From Allobosea sp. CRIB-10 (GTDB lineage: Bacteria; Pseudomonadota; Alphaproteobacteria; Rhizobiales; Beijerinckiaceae), in assembly GCF_900112185.1 (NCBI RefSeq), contig NZ_FOKP01000007.1:124001-188000 (forward strand): 64,000 nucleotides of DNA, read 5' to 3'. Positions 25,831 to 33,956 of this stretch are shown piece after piece; the first letter of the stretch is position 1, and every line of letters starts with the position of its first letter. Under the pieces are notes generated by a model, which worked only from the letters and a program-made list of their open reading frames with translations, searched no databases and was not told the DNA's origin. The position numbers and the translations under genes are program-made.

Positions 25831-26033
25831 ACGACTTGGCGCGCCGTGCCAATCGCTTGGAGGGCGCCGCTGCCAGAAGAAGTCGCCACAGCGCAGTTTG
25901 CAAGTGTTCCAGATGCGTCCCTGTCGCGACCGGAACGCAGAAGACGGGCTTGCGCGGCCGGCGGCTTTGCGGCCAAGACAGGTTTGGAATACGTGGCGAC
26001 GGAAGATCGGCCGCGAGCGAAGAGGAAACCGCC

Positions 26034-27218
26034 ATGACGCTGCACGTCGTCCCATCTTTCGGCCGGATCGGTGAGGAGAACGCCTTCGCCGTGCTCGCCC
26101 GCGCGACCGAATTGCAGCGCCAGGGCAAGGACATCATCAATCTCGGCATCGGCCAGCCGGATTTCCCGACGCCCGAGCACATCGTCGAAGCCGCGGTGAA
26201 GGCGCTGCGCGACGGCCATCACGGCTACACGCCGGCCAACGGCATTCTGCCCTTGCGCGAGGCGGTCGCGGCCGATCTGCACAAGCGCTTTGCCGTGAAC
26301 GTCTCGCCGGAGGAGGTGATGATCGTGCCGGGCGGCAAGGTCACCATGTTCATGGCGATCCTGATGTTCGGCGAGCCCGGCGCCGAGATCCTCTATCCCG
26401 ATCCGGGCTTCCCGATCTACCGCTCGATGATCGAGTACACCGGCGCGACGCCGGTGCCGGTGCCGATCCGCGAGGAGAACGGCTTCGCCTTCTCGGCCGA
26501 GGAGACGCTGGCGCTGATCACGCCGAAGACCAGGCTGCTGATCGTCAACTCGCCGGCGAACCCGACCGGCGGCGTCACCCCCAAGGCCGAGGTCGACAGG
26601 CTCGTCGCCGGGCTGGCGCAGTTCCCCGATGTCGCCGTGATGTCGGACGAGATTTACGACCAGATGCTCTATGACGGCGAGAAGCATGTCTGCCTGCTGA
26701 GCTATCCCGAGATCCGCGACCGGCTGATCCTGCTCAATGGCTGGTCGAAGACCTATGCCATGACCGGCTGGCGCATGGGTTTCTCGGTCTGGCCGAAGCC
26801 GCTCTACGACAATGCCCGCAAGCTCGCGGTGAACTCGCATTCCTGCGTCAACGCTCCCGCGCAATGGGCGGGCCTCGCCGCCCTGACCGGTCCGCAGGAT
26901 GCGGTCGCGATGATGCTGGCGGAGTTCGACCGGCGCCGGAAGGCGGTGGTGGCGGGTCTCAATGGCCTGCCGGGCGTCTCCTGCATCGTGCCGAAGGGCG
27001 CCTTCTACGCTTTCCCGAACGTCTCGCAGACCGGTTGGAAGGCGAAGAAGCTGGCCTCGGCGCTGCTGGAGGAGACCGGCGTCGCCACGATCGGTGGGCC
27101 GGATTTCGGCGTGCATGGCGAGGGCTATATCCGCCTCTCCTACGCCAATTCGCTGGAGAACATCGAGCTCGCGCTGGGGCGGATGGGCGAGTTCCTGAAG
27201 AGTGCGAAGGCGGCCTGA
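26034..27218 (+). CDS. Pyridoxal-phosphate aminotransferase, class I/II (AspC-like)
   Basis: A 394-residue fold-type I transaminase. It shows the substrate-binding [15 protein letters not shown], the PLP-phosphate region [20 protein letters not shown], the Asp-Tyr pair in MSDEIYDQM, the Schiff-base Lys in [15 protein letters not shown] and the C-terminal Arg in GYIRLSYAN. It transfers an amino group from an amino acid to a 2-oxo acid. The ATG at 26034 is preceded by GAGGAAA. Its stop is 2 nt before the NIPSNAP gene. Within the hydroxy-acid region it could use a 2-oxo acid formed by the dehydrogenases; that is inference. Confidence 0.92.
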   Translation: MTLHVVPSFGRIGEENAFAVLARATELQRQGKDIINLGIGQPDFPTPEHIVEAAVKALRDGHHGYTPANGILPLREAVAADLHKRFAVNVSPEEVMIVPGGKVTMFMAILMFGEPGAEILYPDPGFPIYRSMIEYTGATPVPVPIREENGFAFSAEETLALITPKTRLLIVNSPANPTGGVTPKAEVDRLVAGLAQFPDVAVMSDEIYDQMLYDGEKHVCLLSYPEIRDRLILLNGWSKTYAMTGWRMGFSVWPKPLYDNARKLAVNSHSCVNAPAQWAGLAALTGPQDAVAMMLAEFDRRRKAVVAGLNGLPGVSCIVPKGAFYAFPNVSQTGWKAKKLASALLEETGVATIGGPDFGVHGEGYIRLSYANSLENIELALGRMGEFLKSAKAA

Positions 27219-27220
27219 CG

Positions 27221-27556
27221 ATGATGATCACCTGCCATCTGCGCTATATCGTCGACCCGTACCAACTCCCGGCCTTCGAGGCTTATGGCAAGGCGTGGAT
27301 CCGGCTCGTCGAGAAGTTCGGCGGCAAGCACCACGGCTATTTCATGCCGTCGGAAGGCACCTCCAACGTCGCGCTGGCGATGTTCAGCTTCCCGTCCTTC
27401 GCGGACTACGAGGCCTATCGCGAGGCCTCGTTCAAGGATGCCGAATGCCTTGCCGTGGTCGCCGAGAACGACAAGCATCGCTTCATCATTAGCTATGAGC
27501 GCAGCTTCTTCCGGCCGGTGTTCGAGGACGATCAGGGCGTCAAGCGGGCGCCCTGA
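27221..27556 (+). CDS. NIPSNAP family protein
   Basis: A 111-residue small protein starting with two consecutive ATGs (27221 or 27224). It has the NIPSNAP pattern: [35 protein letters not shown], and an aromatic C-terminal half ([25 protein letters not shown]). The family forms dimeric alpha/beta barrels and is often next to catabolic oxidoreductases, with roles unproven. It is coupled to the aminotransferase (2-nt gap), and its last 17 bases overlap the convergent MFS gene. Confidence 0.85.
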   Translation: MMITCHLRYIVDPYQLPAFEAYGKAWIRLVEKFGGKHHGYFMPSEGTSNVALAMFSFPSFADYEAYREASFKDAECLAVVAENDKHRFIISYERSFFRPVFEDDQGVKRAP

Positions 27557-28853
27557 CGCGCCCCGGCACCAACCGGACCTTGCGCGGCGCCGCCAGCCAG
27601 ATCGCTGCCGCCGAGATAAAGCAGCAGGCGATCACCAGCAGGAAGGCGAGGCGATAGCTGCCGGTGGCGTCATGGATCGTGCCGGCAAGCCAGGGGCCGG
27701 CCGCGCCGCCGCCGAGCAGCGCAACCGTGACCGTCCCGAAGATCGCGCCGAAATGCGGTCCCTCGAAAATCTCGAAGACGATTGGGCCCATCACCGAGGT
27801 GATCGCGTAGCCCAGGAAGCCCTGCGTGATCACCATCACATAGAGCAGCAGGGGCGACGGGGTGTGCTCCAGCGCGATCAGCGCGGCATAACAGATGGCG
27901 AAGCCGAGGCAGCCGATCATCCAGATCCATTCGCGGCCGATACGATCGGACAGGGCGCCGAGAGCGATCTGGCCGGGGATGGCCACGGCGCTGACCAGCC
28001 CCAGCGCCCAGGCGGCGGTGAGCGGGGAAAAACCGACCTCGATCAGATATTTGGTCTGGTGGACCTGCACGGCATACCAGGCGATCAGCGCGCAGAAATA
28101 GCCGATCATGATCCACCACAGGCGCGCCGTGCGCAGCGCTCGTCCCAGCGTCCATTCGATCGCGACCCAGGCCGGATCGACCACGGCCGCCTTGCGCTGC
28201 GCGGCGACGACGCCGGGCGGGCCGGTCTCGCCATCCGGCAGCAGGCCGAGATCCTGCGGCTTGCGGCGGACCAGCAGGTTGAGCGGGCCGAGCAGGACGA
28301 GCACGAGCAGGCCCATGATCCAGCAGGCGGCGCGCCAGCCGTCACGGCTGATGATCGATTGCAGCCAGGGCAGGAGCAGCAGCGCGCCGACGCCGACGCC
28401 GGAGAAGGCGATGCTGATCGCGAAGGCGCGGCGGCGCACGAACCAGTTCGGCAGGAACAGCGACTGCGCCGAGAAACTCATCAGATTGGCGCCGCAGCCG
28501 ACGAGGACGCCGAGCGTCAGATAAAGATGCCAGGCGGCGCCGATGGCGGGCGCGATCAGCAGGCCCGCCGCCAGCATCGCCACGCCGATCTCGATCACGA
28601 CACGCGGGCCGTGCCGGTCCATCATGCGGCCGACGAAGGTGCTGGTCACGGCCGAGAGCAGGAAGCCGAATGAGAAGGCGCCCGAAGCGAGGCCGCGATC
28701 CCAGCCGAACTCGTCGATCAGCGGCGGCAGCAGCAGCGAGAAGGCCGTGCGTGCGCTGACCGCGATCGCCATGGTGACGAAGGCGATGCCGATGATGATC
28801 CAGCCATAATAGAACGGCAGGCGCGCCGACCAATGCGGGGATGATGGTTGCAT
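27540..28853 (-). CDS. MFS transporter
   Basis: A 437-residue major facilitator with about 12 hydrophobic segments. The loop 2-3 signature is visible as GRMMDRHGPRVVIEIG. The start RLPFYYGWIIIGIAFVTMAIA and the ASGAFSFGFLLSAV segment resemble the monocarboxylate/oxalate-formate-antiporter branch, which carries small organic acids. Convergent with the NIPSNAP gene, overlapping by 17 nt. It may export or import the acid handled by this region; substrate not known. Confidence 0.88.
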   Translation of the reverse strand: MQPSSPHWSARLPFYYGWIIIGIAFVTMAIAVSARTAFSLLLPPLIDEFGWDRGLASGAFSFGFLLSAVTSTFVGRMMDRHGPRVVIEIGVAMLAAGLLIAPAIGAAWHLYLTLGVLVGCGANLMSFSAQSLFLPNWFVRRRAFAISIAFSGVGVGALLLLPWLQSIISRDGWRAACWIMGLLVLVLLGPLNLLVRRKPQDLGLLPDGETGPPGVVAAQRKAAVVDPAWVAIEWTLGRALRTARLWWIMIGYFCALIAWYAVQVHQTKYLIEVGFSPLTAAWALGLVSAVAIPGQIALGALSDRIGREWIWMIGCLGFAICYAALIALEHTPSPLLLYVMVITQGFLGYAITSVMGPIVFEIFEGPHFGAIFGTVTVALLGGGAAGPWLAGTIHDATGSYRLAFLLVIACCFISAAAIWLAAPRKVRLVPGRVRAPA

Positions 28854-28923
28854 CCCCTATCCGTCAGCCGTGCGCGCCGGGCGGTCAATCCACGCCCGGC
28901 GCACTCCAGCTCTGCGTCAGCGG

Positions 28924-29817
28924 TCAGGCCTTGGCGGCGCTGGCGGCGGCGTCGATGTTGGCGACCAGCTCGGCATCGAGGCCGAGCGAGCCGGCGAGAC
29001 CGGCGAGGAAGTCCTTCTCCGCCGGCGTGTCCGGATTGATGGCGATGCGGGCGGCCGTATAGATCTGCGCGGCGAGTTCGGGGCTCTCGGCGCCTTCGAC
29101 CAGCGTATCGACGCTCGCCGGGTTCGCGAGCTCCCGGCTGAGCCACTCATTGGCTTCGGCATCGAGGCCGGCCTCGCGCAGCCCGCCCATGATGGCGTTG
29201 CGCTCGGCATCGTCGATATGGCCGTCGGAGGCGGAGGCCGCGATCATGGCGCGAATGAAGAGCAGCGCATGCTCGTTCTTCGCCGCTTCCGGCTCGAAGC
29301 CGGAGCCGGCGGGAGCGGGCAGAGCAGGCTGCTGGTCGGCGCCGAGCAGCGGCTTGCCGGCCTGATAGTTCTGATAGGCCTTGTAGGCGAGGCCGCCGAT
29401 CAGGGCGAGGCCGCCGATCTTGGCAGCGGAGCCCGCCAGCGAGCGGCCGGCCGAGGTGCCGAAGATCAGCGCGCCGAGGCCGCCGAGCACGGCGCCGGCG
29501 GCGAGCTGATTGCCGCCGAGCATGCCCCTGGCCTGCTCGATCAATTGCTCAGGCGTCTTGCCGCCGGAAAGCTGGCCGACGATGTCGGTCGCGCCCTGCT
29601 GCAGGCCGGTATTGCGGGCGGCATCCTGCACGCCCTGGCTGGCCTGGCCGAAGATCTGGCCGGCCATGCCGCCAAGGCCGCCGGCGCCGCCGGCCTGCTG
29701 GACCTGCTGGGCGAGATTGCCGAGCACGCCGCCCAGCCCGCCGGCCTGGCCGCCCTGGGCGCCAGCCTGGCTGCCCGCATTGACGAGGGCATCGAGGAGG
29801 GACTTGGCGTTGAACAT
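28924..29817 (-). CDS. DUF533/TerB-like protein (YebE-type)
   Basis: A 297-residue protein. The N-terminal ~75 residues are Gly/Gln/Ala-rich and low-complexity (GAQGGQAGGLGGVLGNLAQQ). A hydrophobic stretch (AAGAVLGGLGALIFG and GGLALIGGLAYKAYQNYQ) could insert in or associate with the inner membrane. The C-terminal ~130 residues form a helical TerB-like fold, with AMIAASASDGHIDDAERNAI and an Asp-rich loop. Function unknown in the family; it resembles E. coli YebE. The ATG at 29817 has AGGGAGC upstream; a farther ATG at 29862 is less likely. Confidence 0.85.
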   Translation of the reverse strand: MFNAKSLLDALVNAGSQAGAQGGQAGGLGGVLGNLAQQVQQAGGAGGLGGMAGQIFGQASQGVQDAARNTGLQQGATDIVGQLSGGKTPEQLIEQARGMLGGNQLAAGAVLGGLGALIFGTSAGRSLAGSAAKIGGLALIGGLAYKAYQNYQAGKPLLGADQQPALPAPAGSGFEPEAAKNEHALLFIRAMIAASASDGHIDDAERNAIMGGLREAGLDAEANEWLSRELANPASVDTLVEGAESPELAAQIYTAARIAINPDTPAEKDFLAGLAGSLGLDAELVANIDAAASAAKA

Positions 29818-29947
29818 CGAGAATGCTCCCTGATAGGTCTGCCGTCGCCGCAATCTAGGCATGCGCCAGCCGGGATACTAGGGCGGCCATGCGATTGCGA
29901 CGGGAGCATGACGCATGCGATCTTCAGGCGGAAAAACGCGCGGGGCC

Positions 29948-29975
29948 TTGCCAATCGTCGTAAAATCCTTATACA
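29948..29975 (+). promoter_or_regulatory. Promoter candidate for rpmJ
   Basis: TTGCCA at 29948-29953 and TATACA at 29970-29975, separated by 16 bp, about 120 nt before the rpmJ start. The stretch is AT-richer than its surroundings. Eye-based match only. Confidence 0.4.
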
Positions 29976-30093
29976 GCCGGCCATCGCATCAGGCGCGCAT
30001 GTCGTTTGCTCGATGAGAGCCGGGTTCCGGTTCGCGTCGCCTTCAGTTTTTTGACCGGTTCTGCCGTAGGGCGGGCCGATGGGAGTACGGGCT

Positions 30094-30219
30094 ATGAAGA
30101 TCCGCAATTCGCTGAAGTCGCTGCGCGCCCGCCATCGCGACAACCAGCTCGTGCGCCGCAAGGGCCGCGTCTACATCATCAACAAGGTCCAGAAGCGCTT
30201 CAAGGCGCGTCAGGGCTGA
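30094..30219 (+). CDS. rpmJ: 50S ribosomal protein bL36
   Basis: A 41-residue ribosomal protein beginning [18 protein letters not shown] and ending [10 protein letters not shown], the form usual in alphaproteobacteria. It binds 23S rRNA near the peptidyl-transferase centre region of the large subunit. The zinc-binding Cys/His set of other bL36 proteins is absent (no Cys at all), which is the 'C-minus' type. It is encoded alone rather than in a ribosomal operon, with a promoter candidate upstream and a strong hairpin terminator about 55 nt after the stop, so it is a single-gene unit. Confidence 0.95.
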   Translation: MKIRNSLKSLRARHRDNQLVRRKGRVYIINKVQKRFKARQG

Positions 30220-30275
30220 GGTTTCGCGCGGTCTTATCAGGCTGCGCCGCCGGCTGCCTTGTCGAGATTGAGAAA

Positions 30276-30306
30276 GCGGGCTGCACATCGTGCGGCCCGC
30301 TTTTTT
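30276..30306 (+). terminator. Rho-independent terminator after rpmJ
   Basis: Stem GCGGGCTGCAC / GTGCGGCCCGC (11 pairs with one T-G wobble) with the loop ATC, followed by six T residues at 30301-30306. Classic intrinsic terminator on the + strand. Confidence 0.9.
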
Positions 30307-30386
30307 GGCGCGCACTCGTCTCCGTTCCTGGTGATCTCGCTGGGCCGTGAATTGACGTCGGGCCTCGTCGGGCCCACTTTGAGGGC

Positions 30387-31031
30387 ATGGGACTCTCTCG
30401 TCTTGCCCGTCTCGCGCTGATTCCGGGGCTGCTCCTGGCGGTTGCGCCAGGCGCGATTGCGCAGCAGGCGCCGCTGCGTGACGGCGCCGTGCCGAACGCC
30501 GACCGCGACGACAAGCCGAACCTGCCGGAAGCGCCGCCGCCGCGCAGCCCGGCCGCAACCCTCGACCGCCTGTTCGAGCGCCTCGCGGCAGCAAAGACCG
30601 CCGAAGAGGCGAAAGGCATCGCCAATCTGATCCAAAGGCGCTGGGCCCGATCGGGCTCCGACACGGCCGACCTGCTGATGACCCGCGCGCAGGACGCTCT
30701 GAAGGCACGCGAATTGCCGCTGGCGATCGAGCTGCTCGACCGTGTCATCACCCTCGAGCCCGATTGGGCGGAAGGCTGGAATCAACGGGCGAATGCGCTG
30801 TTCCTGCAGGGCGATCCGATTCGCTCTCTGCTTGATATCGCCGAGACGCTGAAGCGCGAGCCCCGCCATTACGGCGCAATGATGGGGCTCGGCACGATCC
30901 TGCGCCAGCAAGGCGACGACAAGCGCGCCATGGTCGCCTATCGGCAGGCGCTCGCGGTCTATCCGCAGCTCGAAGCGGTCAAGGACGCGGTCGAATCGCT
31001 CAAGCTCGAGGTCGACGGCCGCGACGCGTGA
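30387..31031 (+). CDS. Exported tetratricopeptide-repeat protein
   Basis: A 214-residue protein with an N-terminal signal peptide (LSRLARLALIPGLLLAVAPG then AIAQQAP). The rest is mostly helical with TPR-like units: LLMTRAQDALKARELPLAIELLDRVITLEPDWAEGWNQRANALFLQ (positions ~95-140) and a second with HYGAMMGLGTILRQQGDDKRAMVAYRQALAVYP. TPR units scaffold protein-protein contacts, here in the periplasm. The Pro-rich segment DKPNLPEAPPPRSPA links the signal region to the helical part. Partner unknown. A G-rich leader precedes the ATG; not obviously cotranscribed with neighbours. Confidence 0.88.
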   Translation: MGLSRLARLALIPGLLLAVAPGAIAQQAPLRDGAVPNADRDDKPNLPEAPPPRSPAATLDRLFERLAAAKTAEEAKGIANLIQRRWARSGSDTADLLMTRAQDALKARELPLAIELLDRVITLEPDWAEGWNQRANALFLQGDPIRSLLDIAETLKREPRHYGAMMGLGTILRQQGDDKRAMVAYRQALAVYPQLEAVKDAVESLKLEVDGRDA

Positions 31032-31063
31032 GGCGTTCCACGCTCCAGCGAATCCCTAACCTC

Positions 31064-31169
31064 CGTCATTCCGGACAAGCGTCGAAGGCGCGCAGTTCCG
31101 GAATCCATCGTAGAGCGCAGTTCCCTACGATGGATTCCGGCGTTCCGCTTCGCTGCAGCCGGAATGACG
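31064..31169. repeat. Palindromic intergenic repeat, second family
   Basis: Ends CGTCATTCCGG and CCGGAATGACG are inverted repeats; inside, TCCGGAATCCATCGTAG is matched by CTACGATGGATTCCGG. A long nested hairpin of about 106 bp between the TPR gene and the toxin-antitoxin pair. Elements beginning GTCATTCCGG are widespread in alphaproteobacterial intergenic DNA. Confidence 0.85.
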
Positions 31170-31193
31170 AGGAGGGATAGGCGTAGAATAGCC

Positions 31194-31235
31194 TTGCCAT
31201 TTGGCAGCATTTTACCTATCTTCTGCCATATGGAG
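31194..31235 (+). promoter_or_regulatory. Promoter with two operator boxes for the Xre/RES pair
   Basis: A -35-like TTGCCA (31194-31199) and -10-like TATCTT (31217-31222) are 17 bp apart. TGCCA-TT-TGGCA at 31195-31206 is a perfect inverted repeat over the -35, and TGCCATATGGAG at 31224-31235 is a near copy just after the -10. Centres are 29 bp apart, about three helical turns, suited to cooperative autorepression by the antitoxin. Confidence 0.6.
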
Positions 31236-31243
31236 ATCGCCCC

Positions 31244-31657
31244 ATGAGCCAGCTCTCGCCGGTTCCGACTGCCCCGGACGCCTTCTCGCCCGCTGCGATC
31301 ACCGAAGCGGAGGCCGCCGCGATGTTCCGAGCGGCCGTGAACCTGTTCCGTCTCTGGGGGTTGACCGATGAGGAAGCCGCTGTGCTGCTCGATCAGCCGG
31401 TGCGCAGCTATCGGCGCTGGAAGGCGGGTGAGATCGGCCGCATCGACCGCGACGCCAAAGCGCGCCTCTCCAACCTGATGGGCATCCACAAGGCGCTGCG
31501 CCTGATCTTCCGCGAGCCGCAGCGCGGCTATGCCTGGATCAAGGTGGGCAACGAGGCCTTCGGCGGCAAATCGGCACTGGAGGTCATGCTCGGCGGCGAG
31601 CTCACCGATCTGATGCGGGTGCGGCGCTATCTCGACGCGGAGCGCGGGCTCTGGTGA
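31244..31657 (+). CDS. Xre/MbcA/ParS family antitoxin
   Basis: A 137-residue protein with an N-terminal helix-turn-helix-like region (FRLWGLTDEEAAVLLDQPVR, then YRRWKAGEIG) and a C-terminal toxin-binding domain of the MbcA/ParS/Xre type (DUF2384), recognised by NLMGIHKALRLIF and AWIKVGNEAFGGKSALEVML. Such proteins neutralise RES-domain NAD+-consuming toxins and repress their own operon. The stop overlaps the GTG of the RES gene by 4 nt. Two operator-like boxes and a promoter lie just upstream. Confidence 0.92.
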   Translation: MSQLSPVPTAPDAFSPAAITEAEAAAMFRAAVNLFRLWGLTDEEAAVLLDQPVRSYRRWKAGEIGRIDRDAKARLSNLMGIHKALRLIFREPQRGYAWIKVGNEAFGGKSALEVMLGGELTDLMRVRRYLDAERGLW

Positions 31658-32394
31658 GCGCCGGGGATTTTCCGGTCGCGCAGGTCGCATGGCCCGGCGC
31701 GGTCCGCATCATCCGCAGCGCCTTCCCGCCGATCGACCTGTTCGAGGACATTGCCGATCCGGCCGATTGGCCCCTGCTGATCCTGGCGGAGATGAAGACC
31801 AATCCGCGCCTGATGGAGACGATCGGCAATCTCGATCTGGTGCCGCCGTCCCGCCGCGTCTCCGGCCCCGGCGCGAGCTGGCTGATGGCGCCGTTCACCC
31901 ATGTCAGCCGCGACCGGCCGAGCCGCTTCAGCGACGGTTCCTTCGGCGTGCTCTATGTCGCCGAGAGCTTCGAGACGGCATTGTTCGAGACGATCCACCA
32001 CCATGGCCGCTTCATGGCGCGCACCAGGGAGCCGCCCGGCTGGACGTCGCAGTTCCGGGAGCTCGTCCTGTCGATCGATGTAGCCCTGCATGATCTGCGC
32101 GGCGAGCGGGCCGGGGAGAGCGCGCTGTTGCAACCGGACGACTATGCCGAGAGCCAGGCGTTGGGAGTGAGGCTGCGCGCCGCGAAGTCGGAGGGTGTCG
32201 TCTATCCGAGCGTTCGCCGCAGGGGCGAGGACTGCGCCGGGCTGTTCTGGCCGGACCTCGCAAGCAATGCCATGCAGGGCCGGCATCTCGACTATCACTG
32301 GAACGGCGAGCGGGTCGACCTCTACCGCGAGGCGGGAACGGGGAGAGTGTTCCGGATCGGGGGGCTTGATCGCAGCCCGCGCCAGTCTGAGTAG
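31654..32394 (+). CDS. RES domain toxin (NAD+ phosphorylase/ADP-ribosyltransferase-like)
   Basis: A 246-residue RES-family protein. Typical blocks are RIIRSAFPP with the first conserved Arg, GVLYVAESFETALFETIHHH with Tyr/Glu, and LRAAKSEGVVYPSVRR with Arg and Ser that complete the RES triad. Characterised members (MbcT, Res, ParT) either degrade NAD+ by phosphorolysis or ADP-ribosylate a target. The GTG start overlaps the antitoxin stop (GTGA). Residues are seen; activity is by family. At 246 residues it is longer than the ~150-residue minimal RES domain, with an extra N-terminal segment of about 60 residues. Confidence 0.9.
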   Translation: MSAGDFPVAQVAWPGAVRIIRSAFPPIDLFEDIADPADWPLLILAEMKTNPRLMETIGNLDLVPPSRRVSGPGASWLMAPFTHVSRDRPSRFSDGSFGVLYVAESFETALFETIHHHGRFMARTREPPGWTSQFRELVLSIDVALHDLRGERAGESALLQPDDYAESQALGVRLRAAKSEGVVYPSVRRRGEDCAGLFWPDLASNAMQGRHLDYHWNGERVDLYREAGTGRVFRIGGLDRSPRQSE

Positions 32395-32902
32395 GCCCGG
32401 AATGGAGGCTTTGCGGCGTGGCTTCGTATTCGGAATGAGCCTGTCCCTGGGGGCTATGTCGATCTGACGCGTTTGGGCCTGATGCCACGCTCTTCAGAGC
32501 ACGTGCAGGCTTGACATCCGGCGGTTATGGTCGCCGCATCTACGAGATCGGGCTCTATCGGGCTGAAGATCGTCCTGAATGGGCTGAGGATTTGCGCGCC
32601 ATCGCGGTGGCATGGCGGTGCCAGCCGAGCCGGGGCATGTCGCGCTCGCTGACGCGGGTCTGAACCACTCCGAACTTGTTGGAGGCACCAACTCCTGAGG
32701 GGATGACGAACAAGACGACGGTCAAGTTTCAGCTTGAGCTGCGGTCTGCGGGGAGTCCATCTGATTTCCCGAGCAAATGGGCCGAGCCGGAAATGTCCGC
32801 CGCTCTCACAGCGCCTGTGAGACGCCCTCACCTCGAACGACTGGCTGCTGCGGGCTGGCCTCCCCGCACCTCCGGCCGCGACCTTTTCGAGGAGATGTCC
32901 GC
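32395..32902. other. 508-bp gene-free stretch
   Basis: No gene I can support between the RES toxin and the GlxA-type regulator. A + strand frame is open without a start codon over about 80 codons from roughly 32440 to 32665 but matches no family I know. A TTGACA occurs at about 32512 without a convincing -10. It could be a decayed gene or a long leader. Confidence 0.5.
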
Positions 32903-33889
32903 ATGCGGATCATTATCTTCGTGCCTTCCAACGTTCACTCGCTGGAACTCGCTGGCTTGATGGACGTGTTTGCCGAAGCGAACGCGCGTGCTGCTGGGGC
33001 GTTCTACGAGGTTGGCGTCGTCGCGGAAGAAGACCGCCCGATCCGTTGCGGGTCGGGGCTGAGAGTCCTGCCGGACTCAGATTACCGCATGAGTCTGAAG
33101 GATCCCGACACGCTTCTCGTGGCCGGGAGCGTCGGCATTCCCAGCGCGCCAGGCCGGGATATGATCGACTGGCTGGCCCGGACTGCCCCGCGGACGCGGC
33201 GCTACGGCTCGGTCTGCACGGGGGCCTTCCTGCTTGGTGACGCCGGGCTCCTTGGCGGCCGCCACGTGGCGACGCACTGGCAGTACGCGCCACTCCTGGC
33301 CGAACGCTTCCCGGACGCGAAGGTGGACGGCGATCGTGTCTTCGTCCGGGATGGCGCGATGGTCACCTCCGCCGGGTCGAGCGCGGCGATCGATCTCGGC
33401 CTTTCGCTGGTCGAGGAGGATCTCGGCCGGGACGTTGCGCTTTATGTCGCCCGTCGCCTGGTCGTGTTCCTGAAGAGGCCAGGGGACCAGTCTCAGTTCA
33501 GCATGCATCTGGCGGCGCAAGCCGTCGACCGCAGCCGGCTCTACAAGGTCCAGCAATACATCCTGAGCCATCCCGATGCCGACCTGTCGGTCAATGCCCT
33601 GGCGAACGTCGCCGCGATGAGCCCGCGCAATTTCACGCGCGTCTTCACGCAGGAGGTCGGCATCTCGCCGTCGGAATACGTCGATCTCACGCGGATCGAT
33701 GTTGCGCGCTTTCTGCTGGAGGGCAGCCGGCTACCGATCGATTCGATCGCCGCGAAAAGCGGCTTCGGTTCCGCGCGGGCGATGCGCCGCGCCTTCCTTG
33801 CGCATATCGGAGCGACGCCCTCGGATTACCGCGAACGGTTCCGGACGTCTGGAGACGGGTCGAGACCCACTATGTCCGAAATCGGCTGA
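32903..33889 (+). CDS. GlxA family AraC-type transcriptional regulator
   Basis: A 328-residue regulator with an N-terminal DJ-1/PfpI-like domain (MRIIIFVPSNVHSLELAG through about residue 185) and a C-terminal AraC HTH pair. The nucleophile-elbow equivalent is GSVCTGAFLLGDAGLL, with Cys in place, and the second domain has LSVNALANVAAMSPRNFTRV and DSIAAKSGFGSARAMRRAF, the two AraC helix-turn-helices. The ATG at 32903 has GAGGAG upstream. GlxA-type regulators often control catabolic or arginine/choline-type genes; nothing adjacent tells the target. The next gene, a LOV-EAL protein, starts 67 nt later. Confidence 0.92.
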   Translation: MRIIIFVPSNVHSLELAGLMDVFAEANARAAGAFYEVGVVAEEDRPIRCGSGLRVLPDSDYRMSLKDPDTLLVAGSVGIPSAPGRDMIDWLARTAPRTRRYGSVCTGAFLLGDAGLLGGRHVATHWQYAPLLAERFPDAKVDGDRVFVRDGAMVTSAGSSAAIDLGLSLVEEDLGRDVALYVARRLVVFLKRPGDQSQFSMHLAAQAVDRSRLYKVQQYILSHPDADLSVNALANVAAMSPRNFTRVFTQEVGISPSEYVDLTRIDVARFLLEGSRLPIDSIAAKSGFGSARAMRRAFLAHIGATPSDYRERFRTSGDGSRPTMSEIG

Positions 33890-33956
33890 CGGTTGTCCCG
33901 AAACGACCGTGCCCGCGGATTGTCCGACAACGGGCAACCGCGCCATTGCTCGGGCC

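Larger units (their letters stand above)
25695..26033. other. Divergent regulatory region between dehydratase and aminotransferase genes
   Basis: 339 bp with no gene I can support. It holds two distinct operator-like sequences: the LacI-type site at 25746-25763 near the dehydratase and a perfect inverted repeat, TGTATGC-T-GCATACA, at 25816-25830. The rest is AT-poor, without obvious terminator or second promoter. Confidence 0.7.

Noticed and set aside
23874..27116. A minus-strand frame of 1080 codons that extends the dehydratase far upstream
   Set aside because: Only the part from 25694 is dehydratase; the upstream part is antisense to the aminotransferase and crosses the operator region.
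32676..32960. A 94-codon plus-strand frame before the GlxA gene
   Set aside because: No ribosome site, no family, and it overlaps the start of a certain gene in another frame.
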